From: a virus
Virus record (IMG/VR): IMGVR_UViG_3300025132_000221
Coordinates: 1 to 27,555 of that record
Strand: one strand, 5' to 3'
Length of the DNA stretch: 27,555 nucleotides
Part shown: piece after piece, positions 11,463 through 20,423 of the stretch
Position numbering within the stretch: the stretch's first letter is position 1
How the letters are laid out: each line of letters opens with the position of its first letter
The notes under the pieces: generated by a model
The model's database searches: none
Seen by the model: only the letters and a program-made list of their open reading frames with translations
What the model was told of the DNA's origin: nothing
Made by a program: the position numbers and the translations under genes

Positions 11463-14400
11463 TTAGTCTCCATATAGATCAGGTATTTTTTTAAGACCTT
11501 TTACTACTTCATTTAATAATTTTGCTTCATCTGCTGTTACATCTAATACGGTTTCAACTTCTGGTCTAATTGTTCCTATAGCTCTTTCTTGTTTTATAGC
11601 TCTAAGAACTTGTTTGTCAGGTTTTGATGCTATAGTTCTTATGACACCTAAAGGATGTAACTCTTTAAATTTCTTAGTTAAGTCTCTTTTCATTTCTGTA
11701 ATTGCACTTTTAAGTTCTATGGCTTTATTTTCTTCATTCATTTTATTATAATTTTTATTTCTTGTTATAAATCTTTCAAGATTTCTAGTTAATAAACTAG
11801 AACCTACTAATTGTAAAGCCTGATCAAACTCAGGTAAACCTGTAGGTCTAAATAATTGGTAGTCTATTATACCTAATTTAGATATTTCTTCTTGTACTAA
11901 ACCCATTTTTTGTTGTAAAACAATACCAGTAACTTGTTTATACAAAGGTGCAAAAGATGCTAGTGGTGTTTTTCTATATAACACATATCTTGTTGCAGGA
12001 ACTTTAGGGCCATCTGGATCTTTAAGTCTATAATTTTCTAATGCTTTATATTCGATAGATATAGTACCATCTTTATTTTTTCTTAAACCATGATCTCTAT
12101 AAGTAAGAAGTGATTTACCAAAAGGAATATCTTTTAAAATTTGATCTACAAAATTAGAATAAAATCCCTCACTGTTTTTAGCAGTTCTTAAAATTCTTAC
12201 ATTATCTTCAACACTGTTTTCAAAAGGATTAAATAAAAGTTCTTCTTGAACGTCTTTTAGTAATTTTAAAGGTGTAATTAACGCTGCAACAATAGTTCCA
12301 CTTGCTCTACCTAATGCTTGTTTAAATTTTTCAGTAGACATAGGATCTTCATCAAAGAAAAAGTCAAAAGAATGGGCTTCAAGTTGTCTATAAATACCAG
12401 ATCTTCCTGTTGTACCTAACAGTGCTTTAAGAAAATCTTCTTTTGTTTTATCTTTTATAGTTGTTCTTTCATCATCAACCATTTGTTTTATAAGCTCTGC
12501 TAGATATGCATAGGGAGCAAATGGAAACCAAGTAGATATATCTGCTTGATTATTTCCATCTCCTTTTAAAAAGTTCCATTCTGTACCTGCCATATCAGAG
12601 TTTCTTACAGCATATGCCGTACCTAGTAATGCTGATCCTGCAAGTCCCTTAGACAATCTTTTTATAGCTGCATCTTTTTGAAAACCTGTAGCATCGTTTC
12701 TCCACATATTTGAAAATTTATTCTGACTAAATGGTAATGCTGTAAGAGGACTATGTTCATACATATACTTATACATATTAATTAAAAACTTTGGAAATGG
12801 TATAAAGGCAGAACCAAGAACAGGTACATTGGATACCTTATATATAAGATCGGAAAATGACCTACCTACGGAGTTTTCTGCTATATTTCTAGATTGATAG
12901 TTATACTCTAATGCCCACTCCATACCATCATTTATAAAACGACTATCTATATCACCTATTCTACCTTCTTTCATAAAATCAAGTACATCTAAACCTTCTC
13001 TAGCCATAGAGTGTTTTAACCCTACCATAAAAGCAGTAGATTTCATGTATCTATCTTGTATGCTATTTAACATATTTGATTTCATTAGAACAAATTCTAA
13101 AGGATCAAATGGAATACCAATACCTTTTCCTAATGCTTTGCTAATAAGACCTCTTTTATTTCCTTCCATTTTAGAAGCTATGTTAGCTATCTGTGTCGCT
13201 TCATAAACTGCTTCAGGACCATCTAGTAGTTTCTTTACTTCTGGTTTTACTGTCGCTATAAATTCTGTCATAAGCCTATGTTCTTGAGGATTAAATAAAG
13301 CATTTACATGATCAAATCCATCCAGTAAATTAACAGGTCTATGTTTAGGTCCACCACCAAAAGCAGGTAATACAGAAGTTATAATATTATCAAAAGTTCT
13401 TGCTGTAGCATCTACAGGTGTTCTAATTAATCCACCCATGACGTTACGAACAGTAGTTGCAGGTTGGGCAATCATACCCAATCGAACCATTCTATTCCAT
13501 TGACCACCCCTCTCTGTAAGAAGACTGTATGGGCCTCCCCAGTGATCTGTTCTTGCTCTTTCTGCTAACATAGAAGAATAGTATGCTTCTGTTTCATCAC
13601 TTAACTTAGAAGTACCTAAAACTTCTTGAGCATATGCTAAAGGATTTTTTGCTGCTCCTATTAGATCAGCTTCGCTTTTTAATTCCCCTGTGATATGTTT
13701 AAATTGTTTTTGCATACCTTGGTTAAAAGATTGTAAAAATAACTTTCTTGCTTCTTTTTTTACTTTACTTGCGTTTGATAATATCTTTGCAGATTCTCTA
13801 GTAGTTCCTAAATAGCTACCTTGCATAAAAGATATAAACTCTATTTTACTAACTCCATTTGCTTTTAATATTTTAGTAAAATCCTTACTATTAAAACCAT
13901 TAGCACTGTTTTCTAGTGCGTCAGATACTTGTTGAGATATACGTTTATTAGGATTATACATCATACTAGATTGTTGTAGTATATCTGTAAAAGCAGTGTT
14001 TATTCTTTGCATGGCATTACTAGATAGTTTAAAATCAAAGTCTATTGTACCACCCTTTTTTACAACAGGTATTTCTACACCCTTAAAATATTTTTTTAGT
14101 TGCTTTTGTAATTCTTCAAAACCTCTTTCTGCAACATCTTTGTTAAAAATTTCAGAATCTCTTATAATTTCTCTTTGTATTTTCTTTTGTATTTTAGCAT
14201 CAAAAGGGTCCATGACATTTACTTCAGATGTTTTAACAATTTTCTGTATAGGATCACCTGTCTTTTCATCAAACCCCATATTTAATGTATAAGTATCATC
14301 TTTATTTTTACTAACTATATATCCTATATTCTTTTGACTTTTACTTTTACCTATAGTAACAAAACTTCCTTCAACAATTTTGTTATCTAAGAATGCTCTA

Positions 14401-15134
14401 CCAGCTTCAGTAGACTCTAAGTAAACTTGTTTTCCTTGGGCAACTATGTCTACATAATCAGTGCTATTAAATAATTTTTTAGCACCTAAACCTACAGCAC
14501 CTGAGATAGCTCCAGGAACTAATGCAGAAGCAATAGCTAAACCTGTTCCATACGGATTGTATCCTTCACTATACTTTATCTGATTTTCCATACCTTGAAG
14601 TGCTAAATCACCAACAACTGCACCAGCAGCATCTGTTGCTGTACCTGCTGCTGTAGAAGCTAAAATCTCTTTAGCAGTTGTGTTAGTTCCTACTTTTAAA
14701 CTTGCTTTTAATCCTGCTCTTATACCACCATTTAGTGCTACTCTTGTTGCTATACCTGCTGCACCTCCAGTAAATACACTTAACCACGTAGAGGGTGCAG
14801 TAAGACCTGCAACTAAATAGTCAACAAATGCTGTAGTATTACTTGCAGTATCATCTTGCCAAAACTTTGGTAATGCTTTATACACAGAATATACATCATT
14901 TAAATCTTGTTTTTGTTGATCAGTAATATCAACAGATGCAGTAGTACTCCACAGTTTATAACCATCTAATTCATTTATATCTACTTCTCTAAATTTTTCA
15001 TAAAAAGAATCTAATAGTTCTTCATCAGTATTAAAATCAGTTTCCCCAAAAGTATCAACCATTACGTTTGCTGCTTTTGACAAAAATTCAGGATTTTTTA
15101 AAAGACCTGCGTATGAGTTTTCATCTATTTTCAT
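11463..15134 (-). CDS. Large internal virion / ejection-type protein (1223 aa)
   Basis: The largest product of the window, with the position and size of a T7 gp16-like internal core protein that is ejected into the host with the DNA. Residues 104-145 and 193-220 form long Ala/Gly-rich hydrophobic stretches (LVAGLTAPSTWLSVFTGGAAG; GLAIASALVPGAISGAVGLG) that could insert in membranes. A beta-rich insert follows (about 250-306). Later parts are mostly helical, with another hydrophobic region containing FIPFPKFLINMYKYMYEH and a helix SKGLAGSALLGTAYAV. No transglycosylase motif was found. The ATG overlaps the upstream stop (ATGA); a TTG 30 bases upstream is less likely. Confidence 0.85.
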   Translation of the reverse strand: MKIDENSYAGLLKNPEFLSKAANVMVDTFGETDFNTDEELLDSFYEKFREVDINELDGYKLWSTTASVDITDQQKQDLNDVYSVYKALPKFWQDDTASNTTAFVDYLVAGLTAPSTWLSVFTGGAAGIATRVALNGGIRAGLKASLKVGTNTTAKEILASTAAGTATDAAGAVVGDLALQGMENQIKYSEGYNPYGTGLAIASALVPGAISGAVGLGAKKLFNSTDYVDIVAQGKQVYLESTEAGRAFLDNKIVEGSFVTIGKSKSQKNIGYIVSKNKDDTYTLNMGFDEKTGDPIQKIVKTSEVNVMDPFDAKIQKKIQREIIRDSEIFNKDVAERGFEELQKQLKKYFKGVEIPVVKKGGTIDFDFKLSSNAMQRINTAFTDILQQSSMMYNPNKRISQQVSDALENSANGFNSKDFTKILKANGVSKIEFISFMQGSYLGTTRESAKILSNASKVKKEARKLFLQSFNQGMQKQFKHITGELKSEADLIGAAKNPLAYAQEVLGTSKLSDETEAYYSSMLAERARTDHWGGPYSLLTERGGQWNRMVRLGMIAQPATTVRNVMGGLIRTPVDATARTFDNIITSVLPAFGGGPKHRPVNLLDGFDHVNALFNPQEHRLMTEFIATVKPEVKKLLDGPEAVYEATQIANIASKMEGNKRGLISKALGKGIGIPFDPLEFVLMKSNMLNSIQDRYMKSTAFMVGLKHSMAREGLDVLDFMKEGRIGDIDSRFINDGMEWALEYNYQSRNIAENSVGRSFSDLIYKVSNVPVLGSAFIPFPKFLINMYKYMYEHSPLTALPFSQNKFSNMWRNDATGFQKDAAIKRLSKGLAGSALLGTAYAVRNSDMAGTEWNFLKGDGNNQADISTWFPFAPYAYLAELIKQMVDDERTTIKDKTKEDFLKALLGTTGRSGIYRQLEAHSFDFFFDEDPMSTEKFKQALGRASGTIVAALITPLKLLKDVQEELLFNPFENSVEDNVRILRTAKNSEGFYSNFVDQILKDIPFGKSLLTYRDHGLRKNKDGTISIEYKALENYRLKDPDGPKVPATRYVLYRKTPLASFAPLYKQVTGIVLQQKMGLVQEEISKLGIIDYQLFRPTGLPEFDQALQLVGSSLLTRNLERFITRNKNYNKMNEENKAIELKSAITEMKRDLTKKFKELHPLGVIRTIASKPDKQVLRAIKQERAIGTIRPEVETVLDVTADEAKLLNEVVKGLKKIPDLYGD

Positions 15135-16462
15135 TTTATATCCACAAATAAGTATGGTTGCCAATTACCATCTTCCCATTCAACTTTTATTCTACCATCA
15201 TTTGTAGGAAATTCTCTTTTTCCTTTACGAATAATTTCTTTAAGTTGGGTTTCATCTTTTACTGAATACATATTTTTAAACTGTTCTAAAGATATCTTTC
15301 TTCCTCCTTTTATTTGTCCTGAAGGAGTAACTGAGTTCATAGTTATAGTAGAATTACCTCCCTCACCACCTTGAGAAGTTTTAGGTTTTACAGACGTTGT
15401 TCCAGTAGTACCTGTAAAGATATTATTTTTTAATCTACCTTGGACAATATCTCTTGCTTTTTCATATGCAGACTGAGCATTTCTAGTATACCCTGTTGTT
15501 TTATATAAATCAGAAACAACTTCAGAAACTTCTCTAGCATATATTTTGTAATCATTAAAAATTTGTCTTGCTTGTACTAGTACCTGTTCTTTTTTAATGT
15601 CGTTTGCGGCTGCTAACTTTTGTAGATCTTTAGAACTAATAGTTTTTGTACCATCTTTTACAAAAGCCTCTACTCCAGGTAATTTTGGCATACCAATTTG
15701 TTTTAATTCTAATCTTAAATTTTTCTCTAACTCGCTTCTAACAGGTAATCTAGATGCATCTATTCTTTCTTCTATAGCAAGTTTATTATTCTCTGCCTGT
15801 AATAATCTTACATCAGCAGGATCTAAATCAGGCATCTCTGCTGGATCACCATCACTAGCTCTCTGGTTTCTGTAGTTCATTAATTCATTATATACTCTTT
15901 CACCCTGTTCTTTATTTTCAAAAGTATCTATGTATTTCTGTCGTACTGTTTCTGAGACACTTCTATTAGGAGCGCGACCTAGTAATGTACCTAATACCGT
16001 AGATGCAACTCTAGATCCCATAGTTTCAGGTGTTTCACCTTCAGTTCTTATAGTCTGTTCAGTGCTTTTTGCAAATGCCTGAGACATCTGTTGAGGACCA
16101 GTTAACGTTCCTGTTGTACTTGGCATTTCTTCAGCCATACTTTTTCCTGCATCAGTAGTACGAGATAAACCTTTTAAAATTTGATTTGTTTTTTCTGGAT
16201 CTTTATCTGCAAGTTGATGAGCATAAATAGTAGCTTCCATAGAAGGTCTATATCCAAGACTAGTTTCAGCAGATATTTGTAGAGGACGAATTATCTTCTT
16301 TCTATTTCTAATTATCTCATCAGAATCTTTTTTTCTAGCACTAGCTTCTTCTAATATCTTTAGACCACGTTTAACATCATTGTCAAACTCTTCTATATTT
16401 TCTTCTCTACGTTCTTCTCTTCTTGTCAATGCAGAAATAACTGCTCTTTTAAAAAATGACAT
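15131..16462 (-). CDS. Virion-associated helical protein (443 aa)
   Basis: A 443-residue largely helical, charged protein located directly before the giant internal protein, as T7 gp15 is before gp16, so an internal core or ejection role is plausible. Residues 1-60 are rich in Arg/Glu (TRREERREENIEEF) and look like a coiled coil. The centre (about 115-160) is polar and Ser/Thr/Gln-rich. A Gly/Thr linker (TGTTGTTSVKPKTSQGGEGG) leads to a small C-terminal domain of about 70 residues ending in WQPYLFVDIK. I do not recognise a family. GGGAG lies upstream of the ATG. Confidence 0.85.
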   Translation of the reverse strand: MSFFKRAVISALTRREERREENIEEFDNDVKRGLKILEEASARKKDSDEIIRNRKKIIRPLQISAETSLGYRPSMEATIYAHQLADKDPEKTNQILKGLSRTTDAGKSMAEEMPSTTGTLTGPQQMSQAFAKSTEQTIRTEGETPETMGSRVASTVLGTLLGRAPNRSVSETVRQKYIDTFENKEQGERVYNELMNYRNQRASDGDPAEMPDLDPADVRLLQAENNKLAIEERIDASRLPVRSELEKNLRLELKQIGMPKLPGVEAFVKDGTKTISSKDLQKLAAANDIKKEQVLVQARQIFNDYKIYAREVSEVVSDLYKTTGYTRNAQSAYEKARDIVQGRLKNNIFTGTTGTTSVKPKTSQGGEGGNSTITMNSVTPSGQIKGGRKISLEQFKNMYSVKDETQLKEIIRKGKREFPTNDGRIKVEWEDGNWQPYLFVDIK

Positions 16463-16463
16463 T

Positions 16464-16946
16464 CTACGCTCCCATCAAACCTTTACGCTCAGTTTCTTCC
16501 TGAACCTCTTCTTCCTCTTCTTCTACCTCTTCAGGTTCTTCTGAGCTATCTTCTTCTCCTGTTATTTTTTTAATTTTAGCTTCAACAAACTTTGTATTTA
16601 TTTGTCTAGGAAGTTCTAAGACGTACTCTACTTCTTCTTTATTTGCTATAGCTTCTAGTACTCTAGCTACTTCTGGTGTCATTAGTAGAGCTACATCATA
16701 AGTTATTACACCTTCTGCTACCATGTTATTAACTATACTATTAGTAATACCTTCTATAGGTAATCCTTCTTCCATACAAAATACAACTTTATCATAGTTA
16801 TCTCCTCTACCTAAAATTTCTATAAAGGTTTCAAAAGCCTCTACTGGAGAAACTATTTTAGGAGGTTTTTGCCATTTAGCTGTACCAACTTCCTCAGTAA
16901 AGGAAGAACCAGCAATAGGACCATCACCTAAAAATTCATTTAACAT
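16464..16946 (-). CDS. Structural-operon protein with acidic tail (160 aa)
   Basis: A 160-residue protein with a compact helical domain (residues about 30-115: PVEAFETFIEILG, EGLPIEGITNSIVNNM, YDVALLMTPEVARVLEAIA) and a C-terminal tail with a long run of Glu between residues 131 and 153. I recall similar proteins in marine podovirus-like genomes without a known role. A very acidic tail is common in virion assembly chaperones or DNA-mimicking proteins, so a scaffolding-like or assembly role is possible. A perfect AGGAGG site precedes the ATG. Confidence 0.85.
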   Translation of the reverse strand: MLNEFLGDGPIAGSSFTEEVGTAKWQKPPKIVSPVEAFETFIEILGRGDNYDKVVFCMEEGLPIEGITNSIVNNMVAEGVITYDVALLMTPEVARVLEAIANKEEVEYVLELPRQINTKFVEAKIKKITGEEDSSEEPEEVEEEEEEVQEETERKGLMGA

Positions 16947-16962
16947 ATTATATACCTCCTAT

Positions 16963-17262
16963 TTATACCTTAAAAGTTCCAAACTCACCTACTTGCGTAC
17001 CTTTTTCTGGATCTAATCTATCTGCTACTAACTTTGCCTTTGCTACCATCTGATAATAGTCATACATTTCTGCACTTTGTTTAGTTTTTACTACTCTACC
17101 TGAGTCAGGTTTTCCTGGAGTAGGACTTCTAGACTCTTTAAAACCAGATCTTGATAAATCTGAAGCAGCAATATCTAATGGACTTGCTTTTTTAGGTTTC
17201 TTTTTACCTAGTTTTCCAAGAATATTAAGTCCGAAAGATACTGCTTGACCTGTAGTAAACAT
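16963..17262 (-). CDS. Hypothetical virion-operon protein (99 aa)
   Basis: A 99-residue basic protein. The N-terminus (MFTTGQAVSFGLNILGKLG) is a short amphipathic or weakly hydrophobic helix followed by KKKPKKA. The middle is Ser/Pro/Lys-rich and probably disordered (residues 27-62), then a helix SAEMYDYYQMVAKAKLVADRLD. It has an AAGGAG site. I do not recognise a family. Its place between the hendecad-repeat protein and internal proteins suggests a minor virion component. Confidence 0.8.
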   Translation of the reverse strand: MFTTGQAVSFGLNILGKLGKKKPKKASPLDIAASDLSRSGFKESRSPTPGKPDSGRVVKTKQSAEMYDYYQMVAKAKLVADRLDPEKGTQVGEFGTFKV

Positions 17263-17275
17263 AATGTACTCCTTA

Positions 17276-19312
17276 TTAACTTGGTATTATAGGATCAAAG
17301 TCAGGAGCATCAAAAGATCCACTATCAAAAGCTCCACCAGTATCTCCTATAAAATCTCCAGAATCAATAGCTATGTCGCTTAAACCCATAGAAGGGGTAT
17401 CTGGGCTACCAAAGAAACCTTTTGCAATATCTCCAAAATCTCCTGCAAGATCAGACACAACATCAAAAGCTAAGTTACTTACTTTATCTGCAAACATACC
17501 ATCAACCTTTTTACCATAAATAAAAGATGCATATGCTATTTTCTTTTTATATTGATCATTGTCACGAGAAGTAGTTCTAGCCCAGAACTCATTATCTCTA
17601 AACTGTTGCCAACGATTGTTTAGTGCAGTCTGGCTCATGTTAAACCTATTCATGACATTCATCTGATTAGCAGCATTCTGTAGTGCAGTATTCTGAGTAT
17701 TAATCTGTCTACGCCATACAGCATTAGATTGATCTATAAGTATACTATTCTTAGTATTAAACTGCTCTCTCTGGTTCTCTAGATTAGCATTGAACTGGTT
17801 CATAGTATTTGTCTGTCCAGCATTAAACTGAGCTATAGCATTTTGCTGTTGTGCATTAAACTTACTTGTCTCATTAAACAGTCCTGCAAAGAACTGGTCA
17901 TTCTGTTGCTCACTAGATGCATTAAACTGTTTGGATGAGTTAATAGCTGACTGATCATTAAACAGAGCCTGTACTCTTTGCTGAGAATTAAATACTCTAG
18001 TCTGTTGTTCGTTGTTTAAGTTCTGTATATCTAGTTGTAATGTTTGTTGTGAGTTTAATACTTCTGCTTGTTGTCTGTTATTTAAGTTAGCTTGTTGAAA
18101 TGCAGCAAATGTCTGAGCATCAGCAGCAGCTATAGGTGTAGCAGCTTCCATAGCAGCATTAAGTATAGCTTCTCCTGCCATTGTAGATGCACCCATACCT
18201 CGTGCTGCTAGTCTTTGTTCAGCTAAACGTATAGATGGTGCAGCCCATGACGGTATTTCACCACCATCAAACTGAGCAGTAAGAGATGCTAACTGACCCT
18301 GTACTGTTGATTGAGTGTCAACTTGTTCTTGTTGGGCTGTTACGAAATCTCTTAGATCAGTTTGTTGTGCTGCCTGTATATTCTGTTGCTGAACTTTATT
18401 GAACATTTCTTGAGCAGTAAAGTTAGCAGGTCCAGTTTTAGTAGGAGTAGTTGCTTGTTGTACATTCTGCACTGTTTGCGTAGGTGCGAATGTGGATCTA
18501 GGGTCCAGTTGATAATTCTGTTTATTAAGCAACTCCTCTGATTGTACTTGTTGAAATGTAGGTTTAAATATTGTACCACCTGTTGTAGGTGCTTCTCTTC
18601 CTTCAAATTTACCAAATTTATCATAATGTTCTTGAGCAGATGCAAAGTCTCCTCTTTGTACAGCTTGTGCAACATCTTGGTTTGCATCCATATAACCTTG
18701 TGCGTCTAGTGTTCCCTGTATTAATGTAGGATTAACTGCCATTTGTGCCTGTTGGCCTTGAGCAGTTTGTTGACCATAAGCATCTACGTTACCTAGATTA
18801 GTACCTTGAGCAGTTCTAAATGCAGTAGCTCTACTAGGATCATCAAATGCACCTTTAAATCCTATATCTCTATCTGTTTGTCTCTGTTTTAAATTATCTA
18901 AAGCAGACTGTAACTGATCAGTATTACCTTGAGCATTTAGATCTCTTAGTTGTTGTGCAGTAAAGTTAAAATCACCACCCATCAAATCTTCACGAATATT
19001 ACCTTGGTCATCTACATAATTAGCTAACTGGGTATTAAACTGCTCATCTCTTATTTGTTCTGGGGTTTTAGGTGGTGGTGGAGCATTGGGATCAGGTGGT
19101 ATATCAGTAAATACATTTAATCCAGTATTAGGATCTTGTGTTATTTGCTTACCTTCTGGTGTAGGTCCAGTAGCATAGTTTTGAGGTACATTTAAACCTA
19201 ACTCTTCTAATCTATTCGTAGGAACAGTTACAAACTCACCGTTGCTACCCATAGAAGGATCAAATACTTCATACCTACCTTGATTAATTCTAGTGTCACC
19301 TGCTTGTGGCAT
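17276..19312 (-). CDS. Gln/Asn-rich virion protein with 11-residue repeats (678 aa)
   Basis: A modular structural protein. Residues 1-110 are Pro-rich and polar. Residues 207-241 hold a motif of the type Y..N.DV..AV..GDF.SA..HY..FG..EGR, also seen in bacterial exoproteins. Residues 357-397 (RLAEQRLAARGMGASTMAGEA) form a helix typical of phage tail or internal proteins. From about 398 to 563 there is an 11-residue repeat with Asn at the same place in almost every copy, often as QFNA. The C-terminal 115 residues are aromatic and then Asp/Gly-rich. It most likely forms a long helical part of the tail or injection machine. AGGAGAG precedes the ATG. Confidence 0.87.
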   Translation of the reverse strand: MPQAGDTRINQGRYEVFDPSMGSNGEFVTVPTNRLEELGLNVPQNYATGPTPEGKQITQDPNTGLNVFTDIPPDPNAPPPPKTPEQIRDEQFNTQLANYVDDQGNIREDLMGGDFNFTAQQLRDLNAQGNTDQLQSALDNLKQRQTDRDIGFKGAFDDPSRATAFRTAQGTNLGNVDAYGQQTAQGQQAQMAVNPTLIQGTLDAQGYMDANQDVAQAVQRGDFASAQEHYDKFGKFEGREAPTTGGTIFKPTFQQVQSEELLNKQNYQLDPRSTFAPTQTVQNVQQATTPTKTGPANFTAQEMFNKVQQQNIQAAQQTDLRDFVTAQQEQVDTQSTVQGQLASLTAQFDGGEIPSWAAPSIRLAEQRLAARGMGASTMAGEAILNAAMEAATPIAAADAQTFAAFQQANLNNRQQAEVLNSQQTLQLDIQNLNNEQQTRVFNSQQRVQALFNDQSAINSSKQFNASSEQQNDQFFAGLFNETSKFNAQQQNAIAQFNAGQTNTMNQFNANLENQREQFNTKNSILIDQSNAVWRRQINTQNTALQNAANQMNVMNRFNMSQTALNNRWQQFRDNEFWARTTSRDNDQYKKKIAYASFIYGKKVDGMFADKVSNLAFDVVSDLAGDFGDIAKGFFGSPDTPSMGLSDIAIDSGDFIGDTGGAFDSGSFDAPDFDPIIPS
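17624..18118 (-). repeat. 33-bp-period tandem repeat coding for hendecads
   Basis: Fifteen units of 11 codons in the gene for the 678-residue protein. Asn occurs at residues 409, 420, 431, 442, 464, 486, 497, 508, 519, 530, 541 and 552, always 11 apart, with Asp at 453 and Phe at 475 taking the same phase. Phe stands one before the Asn in most of the units from 441 to 518. DNA identity between units is only partial (a shared CAGTTTAATGC-like core), so the array is old. Confidence 0.9.
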
Positions 19313-19324
19313 TATACTCTCCTA

Positions 19325-20410
19325 TTAAACTGGACTTCTTGTAGGTCCAAACCCGACTTGATCTCTAGGATCTACTGCAACAGGACCAGTTGGACCCATC
19401 ATACCTCCTTGTTGAGGTGCAAATGATCTAAGATTTTGACCTGCAATCTGTGCTGCCTGACTTGCTTGTTGTACTTGTGGTGCTGGTTGAGGAGCCATCA
19501 TACCTTGCTGTCTCATCTGTGCCTGTTGTTCTGCCATTCTATTAGTTTGCGCTCCGACAGTTCTTAATTGATCTTCTAACTGATCACGAGTAGTCATACC
19601 TATTTCTCTACCTTGCGCTCTCTGACCTTCAGCAGCTAATTGATATTGTCTTTGTGCGCTCTCAAAGTCACTAAGATCACCAGTTAATGTAGTTAAATCT
19701 CTACCTAATCCTTGAACACCACTAGTAATACCTGCCTGACCTTGACCTAGTGCCATCTGACCACCAAATAATGTTTGGGGTTGGTTTTCACTAGCTACAC
19801 CAATAGCACCACCGATAGCTTGTTGACCTTCTCCTAGTGCCTGTTGTCCACCCATGATACCTTGTTGACCTGCTGCTAGTGCAGTTTGACCTTCACCTAA
19901 TGTAGTTTGACCTTCTGCAAGAACACTTTGACCAGTACCTAGAGTTTGTTGACCAGTCATAAGATCCTGTTGTCCTGACATAAGACCTTGATTTGGTTGT
20001 TGAGCATATATTCCTGTTGCTTCTGTAACAATATTACCTTCTTCATCACGAACTTCAGGAGTTCCTACAAAACCTTGAATACGATCATAGTCTATGTCTG
20101 GTCCTGTAGAAACTGTACTAAAATTCCTTGTTACTCCTGTAGGCATATTAGCTATCTGGGATGCAAGTGCTGCTTGTCCAGCCTCATATTCTTCTTTAGT
20201 AACTAATGGTGCAACTTCAGGAACTGGTTCATTTATTCTAAAGTCTCTATTTTCATTTTGAGCCATAGCATGACCTATATGAGCTTCAGCAAAACCTTGT
20301 TCTCCTCCGTAAGTAGCAGCTTCTGCTTGTCCTGCTGTAGTAGCTAGATACTGTTTTAAATCAGGGTTTCTGTCTAAATAATTTTTTGATTGTTCTGGTG
20401 TAAGGGCCAT
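19325..20410 (-). CDS. Virion protein with heptad G-Q repeats (361 aa)
   Basis: A polar structural protein. Residues 9-56 contain NYLDRNPDLKQYL and GFAEAHIGHAMAQNENRDF, a motif related to the NPDV-type motif of the neighbouring 678-residue protein. Residues 142-196 are a strict 7-residue repeat of the form x-L-x-x-G-Q-x with Gly-Gln at 146, 153, 160, 167, 174, 181, 188 and 195. Two further copies occur near 217 and 224. A helical stretch with Gln/Arg/Met (residues about 250-330) and a Pro/Gly-rich tail follow. No family recognised. The start has GAGGAAAG upstream. Probably part of the same tail or fibre assembly as its neighbours. Confidence 0.84.
   Translation of the reverse strand: MALTPEQSKNYLDRNPDLKQYLATTAGQAEAATYGGEQGFAEAHIGHAMAQNENRDFRINEPVPEVAPLVTKEEYEAGQAALASQIANMPTGVTRNFSTVSTGPDIDYDRIQGFVGTPEVRDEEGNIVTEATGIYAQQPNQGLMSGQQDLMTGQQTLGTGQSVLAEGQTTLGEGQTALAAGQQGIMGGQQALGEGQQAIGGAIGVASENQPQTLFGGQMALGQGQAGITSGVQGLGRDLTTLTGDLSDFESAQRQYQLAAEGQRAQGREIGMTTRDQLEDQLRTVGAQTNRMAEQQAQMRQQGMMAPQPAPQVQQASQAAQIAGQNLRSFAPQQGGMMGPTGPVAVDPRDQVGFGPTRSPV
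19823..19987 (-). repeat. 21-bp-period tandem repeat coding for L-x-x-G-Q heptads
   Basis: Eight consecutive 7-codon units with Gly-Gln in fixed phase and a hydrophobic residue four places before Gln (for example LMSGQQ, LGTGQS, LAEGQT, IMGGQQ). On the + strand the units appear as repeated TTGACC/TTGTTGACC-like words, which give false -35 look-alikes. Confidence 0.88.
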
Positions 20411-20423
20411 ATTACTTTCCTCT

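Noticed and set aside
18352-18687. Second minus-strand frame of 111 codons within the 678-residue gene
   Set aside because: It is out of frame within a clearly coding region and is rich in Leu and Lys from Gln-rich codons shifted by one base; no ribosome site.
19823-19987. Short direct repeats considered as a CRISPR-like or iteron array
   Set aside because: The period is 21 bases without spacers and follows codon phase, so it is a protein repeat.
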